Program-made: the position numbers and the translations under genes
Notes under the pieces: generated by a model
Database searches by the model: none
Seen by the model: the letters and a program-made list of their open reading frames with translations, nothing else
What the model was told of the DNA's origin: nothing
Part shown: in pieces, positions 26,017 through 33,459 of the stretch
Layout of the letters: each line of letters begins with the position of its first letter
Position numbering within the stretch: the stretch's first letter is position 1
Assembly: GCA_023666615.1 (NCBI GenBank)
Contig: JAMPBQ010000003.1
Span: 1-64,000, forward strand
From: Clostridium sp.
GTDB taxonomy: Bacteria; Bacteroidota; Bacteroidia; Bacteroidales; Muribaculaceae
Reading direction: 5' to 3'
Length of the DNA stretch: 64,000 nucleotides

Positions 26017-27561
26017 TCAACAATTGTCAGTTATTCCATTTAACCGGGAAAATATTGACTTTAGTTTATTTGTGAAGAATATTCTCTCCTGCATAGATAG
26101 ACCAAATTTATAGCAACAATATAATGTCCAGATAATTGAAATTAATGATATTATAATGAATCGTACAATGCCTGGATGAAAAAATTGCGATGCTAAAGCG
26201 GGTATAACAAAAGATGCTATGGATACAATTAGACAGGGTTTAAGGCTATTTGAAATATATATTTTTATATTTAGATTTATCAAATCTTTAAGATTATACA
26301 GAAAAATAAAGTTTAAGAAAAAGAAAAATATGATACAAATAATATAAGAGGACCAAACGGGAAATCCCACTTTATATGATATCCATACTAAGGGGAATAT
26401 TAACCCGGTAAAAATAGCATTTTGTATATTGACTTTTTTTAAGTGGCCATCGGCCAATATCAATTGAAATAATTGATTGCTAGAAATTGCTGTTAAAGAT
26501 TCAAATAGCGTAAATCTTAAAAATAATGATGCATACGGTGGCACCTCGCCTAACCATAATTCTAACAATTCATTGGCAGACATAAATATTGGAACTATAA
26601 ACACATATGTCATTAGCCAAGTAAACTTTGCGCCTCTGGTTGTTAATAATATGGCTTCATCAACTTTGCCTGAGGCATAGTTTTTTGTTATTTGTGGAGT
26701 AAAGGAAACTGTAAAATTCCTCACAAAACTTTGGACTGAACTATTAACAGTCGTCGCAATTGCGCGAGAGGCGTTAAATACAACCCCAAAGTAGACGTTA
26801 ACCAATAAGTTAATGCCAGTAGTCGCTAATATCCAGGTGCTATTATTTAGCAGGTTCCATCCACTAAATTTTGTTAAATCTTTTATTAGATTCTTATCAA
26901 ACAATTTTATGCAATATTTTGCCGACTTAAAATTCGTTCCACAATACCAGCGATAAAAGATGAATGTGCCTAATGATACCAAAACCTGAAGTATAGCTAA
27001 AAGAATTAATCGATCGCCTTTAAAACATAATATAACGTAACAAATTGCCAATCGAAATATGACATCCACGATGCTCACATATGCATAAATCGACATCCTT
27101 TCATGAGCTATAATAAGAGAATTATAAGGGGCCCCGATTAATCCTAAGACAAGGTTTATTAAGGAACATTGGAAAACCCAATTTGCGGCATGCATTCTCC
27201 CAATTGGAATGTTCGCTATCGTATTTAAGAACCATAAGCCACATATTTCCAAGATTATCACTGCTAATAATGACATTATTATTTGTGCATTAACTGCAGT
27301 TGAGAACATGACGCGAAGATAATTTTCATCTCCCCTTCCCAGTGTAAACGTTATATACCGACTTATGGCGACAGACATAGATATAGTTACAATAGAGCTC
27401 ATTGCAACTATCCCCCCGACTACAGCATTTATACCATAATTGTCAACGCCTAAGGCCTCTAACATAATTCGGCTTGTATATAGTCCTACCAATAATGTTA
27501 TAAGTGTTCGAAAATATAACATTAAAGTATTTTTTGCTATGCGTCTATTGCATTCTTGCAT
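26017..27561 (-). CDS. wzx: Polysaccharide flippase Wzx (MOP superfamily)
   Basis: A 514-residue membrane protein with about 12-14 hydrophobic helices. The N-terminus NTLMLYFRTLITLLVGLYTS and the next helix with ALGVDNYGINAVVGGIV are typical of Wzx/O-antigen flippases. It moves the undecaprenyl-linked repeat unit to the periplasmic side. It is the only flippase in the window and the first clear structural gene of the operon. Length and topology are normal. Confidence 0.9.
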   Translation of the reverse strand: MQECNRRIAKNTLMLYFRTLITLLVGLYTSRIMLEALGVDNYGINAVVGGIVAMSSIVTISMSVAISRYITFTLGRGDENYLRVMFSTAVNAQIIMSLLAVIILEICGLWFLNTIANIPIGRMHAANWVFQCSLINLVLGLIGAPYNSLIIAHERMSIYAYVSIVDVIFRLAICYVILCFKGDRLILLAILQVLVSLGTFIFYRWYCGTNFKSAKYCIKLFDKNLIKDLTKFSGWNLLNNSTWILATTGINLLVNVYFGVVFNASRAIATTVNSSVQSFVRNFTVSFTPQITKNYASGKVDEAILLTTRGAKFTWLMTYVFIVPIFMSANELLELWLGEVPPYASLFLRFTLFESLTAISSNQLFQLILADGHLKKVNIQNAIFTGLIFPLVWISYKVGFPVWSSYIICIIFFFFLNFIFLYNLKDLINLNIKIYISNSLKPCLIVSIASFVIPALASQFFHPGIVRFIIISLISIIWTLYCCYKFGLSMQERIFFTNKLKSIFSRLNGITDNC

Positions 27562-27578
27562 ATAAAATAAATTATCCC

Positions 27579-27813
27579 TTATTGAATTGGCAAATTAATA
27601 AGGTTTTTATGGTCGTAGTCGACTGAGGTTATGTCGCACCTCCAGTCTTGATTGTCAAGATATTATAGTCGTGTGAAAGCCTTCAATTGATGCGATGTGC
27701 CAAGCTGGTTGCTTCACATCTTGCCATAAAATCACATCGTAGGTGTTGTCGTCTCCCTTTGTACAAAAGAGTTCGTTTGCTATAGTAAGAATATCCTTCA
27801 GTTTTCTGGTCAT
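27579..27813 (-). pseudogene. Small unknown ORF, apparently frameshifted
   Basis: This lies in the 283-base gap between wzx and the next gene. An ATG at 27811-27813 opens a 52-codon frame (MTRKLKDILTIANELF...) that stops at 27655. The adjacent frame continues directly with LDNQDWRCDITSVDYDHKN and ends at 27579. Removing one A from the ATAATA stretch near 27665 would give one 77-residue acidic protein. I do not recognise it. Alternatively only the 52-residue peptide is made, or nothing is. It has the same orientation as the operon. Confidence 0.4.
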
Positions 27814-27844
27814 ATCTGTATGCTTATGCAATCAACTCGTTTCG

Positions 27845-28660
27845 TCATGCCATTGTCAACTCTATGGCCTTCACAAAGTATGGATGAGTGTCCGGACGTG
27901 ACGCTATCTTTGCCAAAATTTGAGCCCACATTGAATCATTCCGCTCATATTCCTTTGTGTTGGCAAATGGGATAGAGGCTATAAAATCAGCATAGGCCCA
28001 AAGGATGTCTGTATCAGCCGAATCAATTTGCTCTTCCGCCATAGTGTAGGAGCTGACCCATTGGGCTTTTGTTTTTGCTTCATCCTTTTTGCTCAGATAT
28101 GTGGAGAGATCTGCATTGAGCAGATATGAGAGCCGTCTATATGTCTCCGATTTTGGTATGTTCTTGAAATCACCATACTTTGTCAGTTCATCTAGCCACG
28201 ATGACATTGCTTTTATGGCATATTTAGCATATCGCTCTTCAAGATTGTGTATATTGCGGTCTGTTTCCGAAAGCAAGAGTAACGCGACATCAGTTTGGGA
28301 AATTGATTTGTCCCCTTTTGCCCAACGGTCGGCAGTTTTTAACTTGACTTCGCGAAGAAAGTCAAAGCAGGAGACGCCATGTCCTATGTGATAAAAGAGG
28401 CCGTATGACTGAAGAAGCCGTGGAATATCTCCTAAATTTGAAGACGAGGAAGTGCCTCTGAGGATAGACTCTATTAGAATCCTGACTTCACTGAGCCATG
28501 AAAGACACTGATGGCTAATCTCACGAATCGTCGGTGTGTCCTTTGCCCGGAAGTTGAAGCCATCCTCACATTCATAAATCTCGCAAAGCAGCGATTGGTA
28601 GGCACAAACTTCATCTACGTTATTATAATCAATGCCTTCTGCAGGAATAATTACCGTCAT
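27845..28660 (-). CDS. Unknown helical protein in polysaccharide operon
   Basis: A 271-residue soluble protein without signal peptide or membrane helix that I do not recognise. It is predicted largely alpha-helical (long Leu/Glu/Lys-rich stretches; for example YAKYAIKAMSSWLDELTKYG) and contains several Cys and Trp scattered without a metal-type motif. It starts one base after the stop of the 258-residue gene, and both follow upxY, in the slot where Bacteroides fragilis capsule operons carry upxZ. UpxZ is about 160 residues, so this is not a simple length match. A regulatory or assembly role is only a guess from position. Confidence 0.75.
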   Translation of the reverse strand: MTVIIPAEGIDYNNVDEVCAYQSLLCEIYECEDGFNFRAKDTPTIREISHQCLSWLSEVRILIESILRGTSSSSNLGDIPRLLQSYGLFYHIGHGVSCFDFLREVKLKTADRWAKGDKSISQTDVALLLLSETDRNIHNLEERYAKYAIKAMSSWLDELTKYGDFKNIPKSETYRRLSYLLNADLSTYLSKKDEAKTKAQWVSSYTMAEEQIDSADTDILWAYADFIASIPFANTKEYERNDSMWAQILAKIASRPDTHPYFVKAIELTMA

Positions 28661-28661
28661 A

Positions 28662-29438
28662 TTATGCAGATAAATTCTCGTATTTGTTTGTGATTTTGTC
28701 TATCCGAGAATAGACTTTACCTGCAATTGAGTTGAGCCGGACAACGGGCAAAGGCAGATTGACCGTCAACGATTTGCAGGTAATCAGCTTGTCAGTCAGT
28801 TTTTTTATCTTTTGACGGCGGTCAGGATCGCTATTGCAAAAAGCAACTACGGCAAGGAGATTGGCTATTTCTGAAATGTTGCTTTCTGCCAAAGCCTTGT
28901 AGAACAAGCTTTCATAGAGATCCATTACGGCTCCATACTGTTTGCATGTGCCCAAAGAATCAATATCAAAAAGGATGCTCATGTCAAAAGCTGTATGTGC
29001 CTCGAGCAAAAGACAGTCAATATCTTCCCTGATATTGTCAGAACCGGAATCCAAAAGATTGTCCAACCGATATTTTTGTGAGAGTGTAAGATTTTGACTG
29101 TTAACTAGCTCCCTATGATTATCAATGACAAAACCGCAGTCGACATTGCCTAGCGTTGTAGCGATATTTTTCAAATGATTGAGTACGCAAATCTTTTCAT
29201 CAAGACTCTCGACTAACTCGTATCTATTGGAGAGGATCATTGAGATTCGCTCAAAGCGGTCACGACAAAGTTCATTGAGGATTGGTTCGCATTCTTCCCA
29301 TCCAACTTGCGCCAATTGTAGGCGAAGATAGAATATGGCTTCAAGGGCGTATAACGTTGGTAAGGACATATTTTCTCCAATTTCCAATTCTATGAAATCG
29401 CCGATTATATAATCTTTAATTGTTGTATTTACACTCAT
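28662..29438 (-). CDS. Unknown helical protein following upxY
   Basis: A 258-residue soluble protein, unrecognised. The sequence is almost entirely helical in character (AEIFYLRLQLAQ-like amphipathic segments, LDEKICVLNHLKNIATTL) with a pattern of repeated hydrophobic helices that could be TPR-like, though no repeat consensus is clear. It lies 13 bases after upxY and 1 base before the 271-residue gene; the two are similar in size and style and may work as a pair. No catalytic motif is visible. Confidence 0.75.
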   Translation of the reverse strand: MSVNTTIKDYIIGDFIELEIGENMSLPTLYALEAIFYLRLQLAQVGWEECEPILNELCRDRFERISMILSNRYELVESLDEKICVLNHLKNIATTLGNVDCGFVIDNHRELVNSQNLTLSQKYRLDNLLDSGSDNIREDIDCLLLEAHTAFDMSILFDIDSLGTCKQYGAVMDLYESLFYKALAESNISEIANLLAVVAFCNSDPDRRQKIKKLTDKLITCKSLTVNLPLPVVRLNSIAGKVYSRIDKITNKYENLSA

Positions 29439-29451
29439 AGGGTCATTTGTT

Positions 29452-30060
29452 CTAATGTTTCACTGCGCAAGTCATCACATCCTTGGGATTGATTTCCACG
29501 TATGCGCAGCCAAGGGAATCAACATTTATGTAAAGATGGCTGGTCTGACTTTCTGTGTCTTTTAGCACTACGCCAATTAGTCCTTTAAATGGTCCTCGCC
29601 TAACCTTCACTAGGTCGCCCTTGACAAATCTTTCAGTAAATGAAACATTGGCATCTGGCACGTCGAGCATAAACTTTAGTTGTTCCATTTCAGAATCAGG
29701 CACAACTGCCAATGGTCTTGTAACTGAATTTACCAATATCCCTGCCTTGTTTGTCATAAAGCGGAAGATAAAGGGCAGGCTCACAATCTCCCGCCGTTCA
29801 CGTTCGGTGCAATGTATGAAAATCTTAGCGGGAATCATCACCTTCTTCACTTTGACCTTTTTGCCATTGGCCCGTATGCGGATCTCTTCCTGTATTGGAA
29901 CGTAATTCTCTACGTTCATTTTAGTGAGTTTTTCGCTGCTGGATTTCTCCGAGCGGTTGTTTACAATAGCAATAAACCACTTGGTCTCGGATACGCCTAC
30001 GGCGTCGTCAGTGACTTTAGCCGCTGTCGCAACGTTATTTATATTTGTTCCAACATTCAT
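29452..30060 (-). CDS. upxY: UpxY-family transcription antiterminator (NusG paralogue)
   Basis: A 202-residue NusG-like protein. A 26-residue extension precedes the NGN domain, which starts KWFIAIVNNRSEKSSSEKL and includes NYVPIQEE. The KOW domain is KGDLVKVRRGPFKGLIGVV, near residue 145. In B. fragilis UpxY proteins bind the 5' leader of their own capsule operon and prevent early termination. It is the first gene of this 30-kb operon, which matches that role. The repeat-flanked segment just upstream probably carries its promoter. Confidence 0.92.
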   Translation of the reverse strand: MNVGTNINNVATAAKVTDDAVGVSETKWFIAIVNNRSEKSSSEKLTKMNVENYVPIQEEIRIRANGKKVKVKKVMIPAKIFIHCTERERREIVSLPFIFRFMTNKAGILVNSVTRPLAVVPDSEMEQLKFMLDVPDANVSFTERFVKGDLVKVRRGPFKGLIGVVLKDTESQTSHLYINVDSLGCAYVEINPKDVMTCAVKH

Positions 30061-30094
30061 ATATTAATATGATAATGATGGTTCATTTTTAGTG

Positions 30095-30284
30095 TCTCTT
30101 GGCAAGAGATTTGGATGGATGACAACTATGTGTTTATCAAACAGATGGAATCATGCCATTAATGCTTTTACTAAACAAACTAGATTTATGTCGCTCTAGG
30201 AAAGATGATTTAACAGCCCAAACACACGATATTCCAATATTTTTTATTAACTTTGCAGTCACAAAAGTATCTCTTGCCAAGAGA
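30095..30284. promoter_or_regulatory. Putative invertible promoter segment, OFF orientation
   Basis: Two 16-base arms face each other: tctcttggcaagagat at 30095-30110 and its exact reverse complement at 30269-30284, 158 bases apart. Each arm is itself nearly palindromic, and the pair also forms a direct repeat of about 29 bases (27 matches) with the following ttggatRgatg. Inside, the plus strand has TAACTTTG at 30248-30255, a perfect Bacteroidales -7 box, pointing away from upxY and 13 bases from the right arm. I see no TTTG at the -33 distance. The minus strand of the segment has no perfect -7 box. Inverted, the box would lie just upstream of upxY with a leader near 60 bases. Size and layout match known invertible capsule promoters. 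Confidence 0.6.
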
Positions 30285-30331
30285 TTTGGATAGATGCTAA
30301 ACAAATTATTCACGATGTGGTTGTCTCGCTT

Positions 30332-31661
30332 TGGAAAAAGTTGACTCATAAGAGAGTCAAAATATGATAAAATTTCATAGTCTGCCGAGAAAAAACAACA
30401 AGCAATAGGAGAAGAGGTACTTGGCCTATACGCGGAAACAGATTTCAGTTATGGCGAAATTGTGGAGGAAAATGGTGAACAGGTCCGCACGGTTGAATAT
30501 ATATTGTGTGTAACTTTGCGTCAGAACTACCAAATGTGCCGACAATGAGAAAGAAAAAGAGTGAAGACAGCACGGAGGACTATGGCAAACTGCGAGCTGA
30601 AGTCACTCGCTTACGCTAAGAACTGCGACAAGAGAAAATGCGAACCGAAACGCTTGAGGCCATGTTAGATGTCGCAGAGGGGATTGTTAAACGTTCCAGT
30701 GCGAAAAAAGGTGACGCCAAACAGTGGAACGTCTGAACTCACAAAGTTCCGGCCGCTATGCGATGTCGGAGCTGTGCGGACTGTCTGACAAGTGCAAACA
30801 AGTTTATTACAAGCATGATGAAGATGTTGAGCTACGCAAGATGGCATTAGAGGATTTTGCAACCAATATATGCGCCATGTAAGAGCCAAAAATCTCGGCT
30901 TAGGAGGATAATGTATCGCAGAGATTTAGGTGAGGTGGCGTCAATTGGCAGAGACTGTTTCTGTGGCATCTTTGATTGTCTCGGGTTTAAGACACGCTGT
31001 CGTAAGCGCAGCATAAGGACGACTGATTCCCTCCATGACAACCCTTTGTGCCCAAACCTAGCCAAGGTTCTTATCCCACTTTGATTATGTGAGTTAATAG
31101 TGGGGGACATAACTTATATTCCGCTGATTGACAGTGTTACAGATGGGCGCGTGTTCTGTTATGCCAGCCCCTTGCTTGACTTATACGGCAAGGTCTTTTT
31201 AGGGTATAGCGTCGGGGAAAAATTATCAGCCGTTTATCCCATAAAGGCTTTGGAAATGACTATAGAGTTCATGTACGCTGTTATTTAGACCTGTCACGGC
31301 TAATCCCGAAGCCGAATGAATAAACAATACACCAAAAAGCGAACTATTCAAAGATATTATATTCAATAATATAGGTCAAGTTTGCGAAGCTATGGACAAA
31401 GTAGTGCTGTTTTAAAACCGTGAACGCCCCTATCGCAGCATCGAAATGCGCACGACATTGGATGCGATAGGCTTCACAGGAGGCTTCAAACGAGTGTGGA
31501 TAAGCTATTGTGAAAATGCCATTGACAAAATGTGGCAAGGAGACGCACTGCCTTAAAAATTTTTTTAACTCCGCCCAGGATAGGACTCGGTTAGCCAACC
31601 TTTCCCATAGAAAGAGTCCGTAATTATCAGTAAACGTATCAAATCGAGTCAACCTTTTCCA
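30332..31661 (+). mobile_element. Degenerate IS3-family insertion sequence
   Basis: Terminal inverted repeats are TGGAAAAAGTTGACTC at 30332-30347 and, reversed, TGGAAAAGGTTGACTC at 31646-31661 (15 of 16 match). The 1.3 kb between them holds broken transposase reading frames on the plus strand, a normal size for IS3-type elements. No clear target-site duplication was found at the two ends. The left end is 47 bases from the right arm of the putative invertible promoter. Confidence 0.75.
30365..31556 (+). pseudogene. IS3-family transposase remnants (orfA and orfB), many stops
   Basis: Pieces of an IS3-type transposase appear in order but in changing frames with in-frame stops. An OrfA-like coiled-coil segment ends LEAMLDVAEGIVKRSSAKKG (around 30650-30700). 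An OrfB start follows (SSSGRYAMSELCGLS, then VYYKHDED, about 30730-30830). The integrase-core strand DITYIPLIDSVTDGRVF is near 31105-31160, and an OrfB tail with NRERPYRSIEMRTTLDAIGF is near 31420-31480. It cannot make an active transposase. Confidence 0.75.
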
Positions 31662-31706
31662 GGAACGGACAGGTATACGTTAGCATAGGTGTTGGGAATA
31701 GATGGA

Positions 31707-31970
31707 TTATCGGTACTTGGCGTGGAGGGCGTCTTCGTTCATTCTTTTTGCGTAGGAAGAGTAGCTTTTTTCCAAACTGTCAAAGACTTTCTTTAGCCGG
31801 AATGAATAGGGCAGGATCGCGCTGACGATATCTTTTGTCTCCTGAGAATTTTTTGTGATTGTTTATGAGGTTTTCTTTTATTTCGTCAATGACGCCCCAT
31901 TTCCCAACAGCATTTCTATAGCATTTGATTAAAGCCCCCTCAATGGATTTTTCGCTCTTGATCTATGGAA
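31707..31970 (-). pseudogene. Unrecognised coding remnant in two frames
   Basis: Minus-strand reading gives EGALIKCYRNAVGKWGVIDE in one frame and, after a shift near 31840, VSAILPYSFRLKKVFDSLEK ending KYR and stop at 31707. Both read like real protein but I cannot name the family. It may belong to the decayed restriction-modification locus next to it. Confidence 0.4.
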
Positions 31971-32024
31971 TATTCCTAGCGGCATAAGATATGATGAAAT
32001 TAAGAAAGATTTCAGCCGAAATCA

Positions 32025-32245
32025 TTAGTGTGTTGTTAAAATTTTGGATACAGATAGATTTTCTTGGGGGTGGTAGAATTCTCCGCCGGAGATGTCATAG
32101 AAGCGGTCAAAGAAGTCTTTGGGTTTCACGATGACTGATTTCTTCTTTTCGGCTCGGTTTGTGCCGGCTCCGCTGCTTGGGCATTGAAAGTGTCGAGAAT
32201 CCTAACAATCTTATCCTGCACCTCAATGGGTGGAATGGGGACTTA
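32025..32245 (-). pseudogene. HsdS-like fragment of a type I restriction-modification locus
   Basis: At 32169-32240 the minus strand reads PIPPIEVQDKIVRILDTF. This is the conserved helix start after a target-recognition domain of type I specificity subunits (usually IPPLEEQ/PLEVQ..IV..LD.F). The frame ends in stops shortly after. A second frame then reads KPKDFFDRFYDISGGEFYHP up to a stop at 32025; that part I do not recognise. No complete HsdS is present. Confidence 0.65.
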
Positions 32246-32286
32246 TTTCGGTGCGGAGCTTGTTTTCGTGCTCGACGATGCGGGTT

Positions 32287-32508
32287 TTAGGTTCCCATCG
32301 GAAATGCGGCGTATTCAAAGTGGGTTTCACCAACTTCGCGTTGTATCTTATTGATATAAGTAGTGATGTTCTCCGATATAAAGAGGTGAAACAAAATTTC
32401 GAGTACGTATGACTTGAAATCCCAGTCATCGACCGAATTGCGGAGGTCTTTGGTGGTGGCCCAGATCTCCTTGAAATGTTCTTGTTTCGGTTGGGTACTA
32501 GTAGCCAT
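32287..32508 (-). pseudogene. HsdM N-terminal fragment (type I DNA methyltransferase)
   Basis: A 73-codon frame matches the N-terminal helical domain of type I methyltransferase subunits: WATTKDLRNSVDDWDFKSYV, then LFHLFISENITTYIN (family: LR..VDGWDFK.YVLG.LFYRFISENLT.YIN). It stops at a TAA after FEYAAFPMGT, so the catalytic N-6 adenine methylase domain is missing. An AAAGGA lies a few bases before the ATG. It sits directly upstream of the HsdS fragment, as in the original gene order hsdM-hsdS. Confidence 0.75.
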
Positions 32509-32739
32509 GGTTGTTCCTTTAAGATGTTGTTATGCAAAAGTGCGAAATTTATTATACAAATCATTGTTTTGCGCAAAGATTTGATAGCCCCAAAGCACGA
32601 CACAATAAACACAAATCTACACTCGTTTTATTCATTTTTACGTTATTTTCCCATAGTTCTACTTTCCACGCTGGAAAGTAGAGAAGATCCGCAATGGAAA
32701 AATCACGGTCGGCTTATTTTTTGTCTGCCTGAAACTTCA

Positions 32740-33393
32740 TCATCCCGGCAAGCTGGACAAAAAATCGTTGCTCCCATGCTTTATGAATTTTATCAGTTGG
32801 TTCAACATTGTTTTCTTTTTGGCGCCCCGGGCGCACTCCTCGATTATGGTAAGATCTAAATTCCGTAATTCATCCATGTCGAAACGAATGTCATCTTCAA
32901 GATAATTGCGTACGGATGTTTGGAATCTCAGATTCAGATTCGGAGTATAGACCATCAAATCACACAACGCCTTTTCGGGTGTTGCAATCATGAATGATGC
33001 TCCGTTCTCCTCTTTCATTGTCACCCCGACATTATAATAATCAGCCGGGACATGGATATAGTGGAATGTTCCGATGGCATTTTTATAATCACGAGCCACG
33101 CCTGTTGTCATGGATTGTACCGAATACACTGCCTCCGGAATCAGTCCGTAGAAGCGCAGAGCTGTCTGCATCGATACGTATGATGGACCATAAATATGGT
33201 TGGCGAGCAGAAATGGCGACAGTTCCATACGGCTCACCTTTGTACTCGTAACATATAACCCCTTTTTCAGTCGTATAATCTCCCCGTCGCGCTCCAACCG
33301 CCTTGCCTTCATAGCGAGATTGACGCAATTAGGGAATACAGAACTCAAATCCTGCATTCTGAAAGGAGTATTTCTGAAATATTCAAGAATCAT
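32740..33393 (-). CDS. AbiEi-family antitoxin / transcriptional regulator (orphan)
   Basis: A 217-residue protein of the type IV toxin-antitoxin antitoxin family. The N-terminal winged helix reads ARRLERDGEIIRLKKGLYVT, and a C-terminal domain includes YVSMQTALRFYGLIPEAV and FMIATPEKALCDLM; both are family hallmarks. In complete systems AbiEi represses its own operon and counters the nucleotidyltransferase toxin AbiEii encoded just downstream. Here the 231 bases downstream (32509-32739) contain no such gene, only short frames. So it is an orphan; it may still act as a repressor. The ATG at 33393 lies at the expected transcription start, so translation could be leaderless. Confidence 0.85.
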   Translation of the reverse strand: MILEYFRNTPFRMQDLSSVFPNCVNLAMKARRLERDGEIIRLKKGLYVTSTKVSRMELSPFLLANHIYGPSYVSMQTALRFYGLIPEAVYSVQSMTTGVARDYKNAIGTFHYIHVPADYYNVGVTMKEENGASFMIATPEKALCDLMVYTPNLNLRFQTSVRNYLEDDIRFDMDELRNLDLTIIEECARGAKKKTMLNQLIKFIKHGSNDFLSSLPG

Positions 33394-33397
33394 GATG

Positions 33398-33444
33398 CAA
33401 ATATAGTAAAAATATCAGCACAAAATATCGTTTGGCGATATTTT
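33398..33444 (-). promoter_or_regulatory. AbiEi promoter -7 box and upstream inverted repeat (possible operator)
   Basis: The minus strand has TATATTTG (TAnnTTTG) at 33398-33405, right before the AbiEi ATG. Upstream lies AAAATATCG-5 nt-CGATATTTT (33422-33444), a perfect 9-bp inverted repeat. AbiEi antitoxins are known to bind inverted repeats at their own promoters. The same palindrome also lies just beyond the mnmE stop and could instead help end that transcript. Confidence 0.5.
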
Positions 33445-33459
33445 ATGCCTAAAAATTTA

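Noticed and set aside
30137..30349. 70-codon minus-strand frame across the leader of upxY
   Set aside because: It runs through both inverted-repeat arms and the IS end, has no coding character, and is better explained by the invertible promoter.
30338..30360. TTGACTC-6 nt-GAGTCAA palindrome as an operator or terminator
   Set aside because: It overlaps the left terminal inverted repeat of the IS and lacks a T tract, so the IS end explains it.
31100..31288. Independent 62-codon gene
   Set aside because: Its sequence is the integrase-core piece of the broken IS3 transposase.
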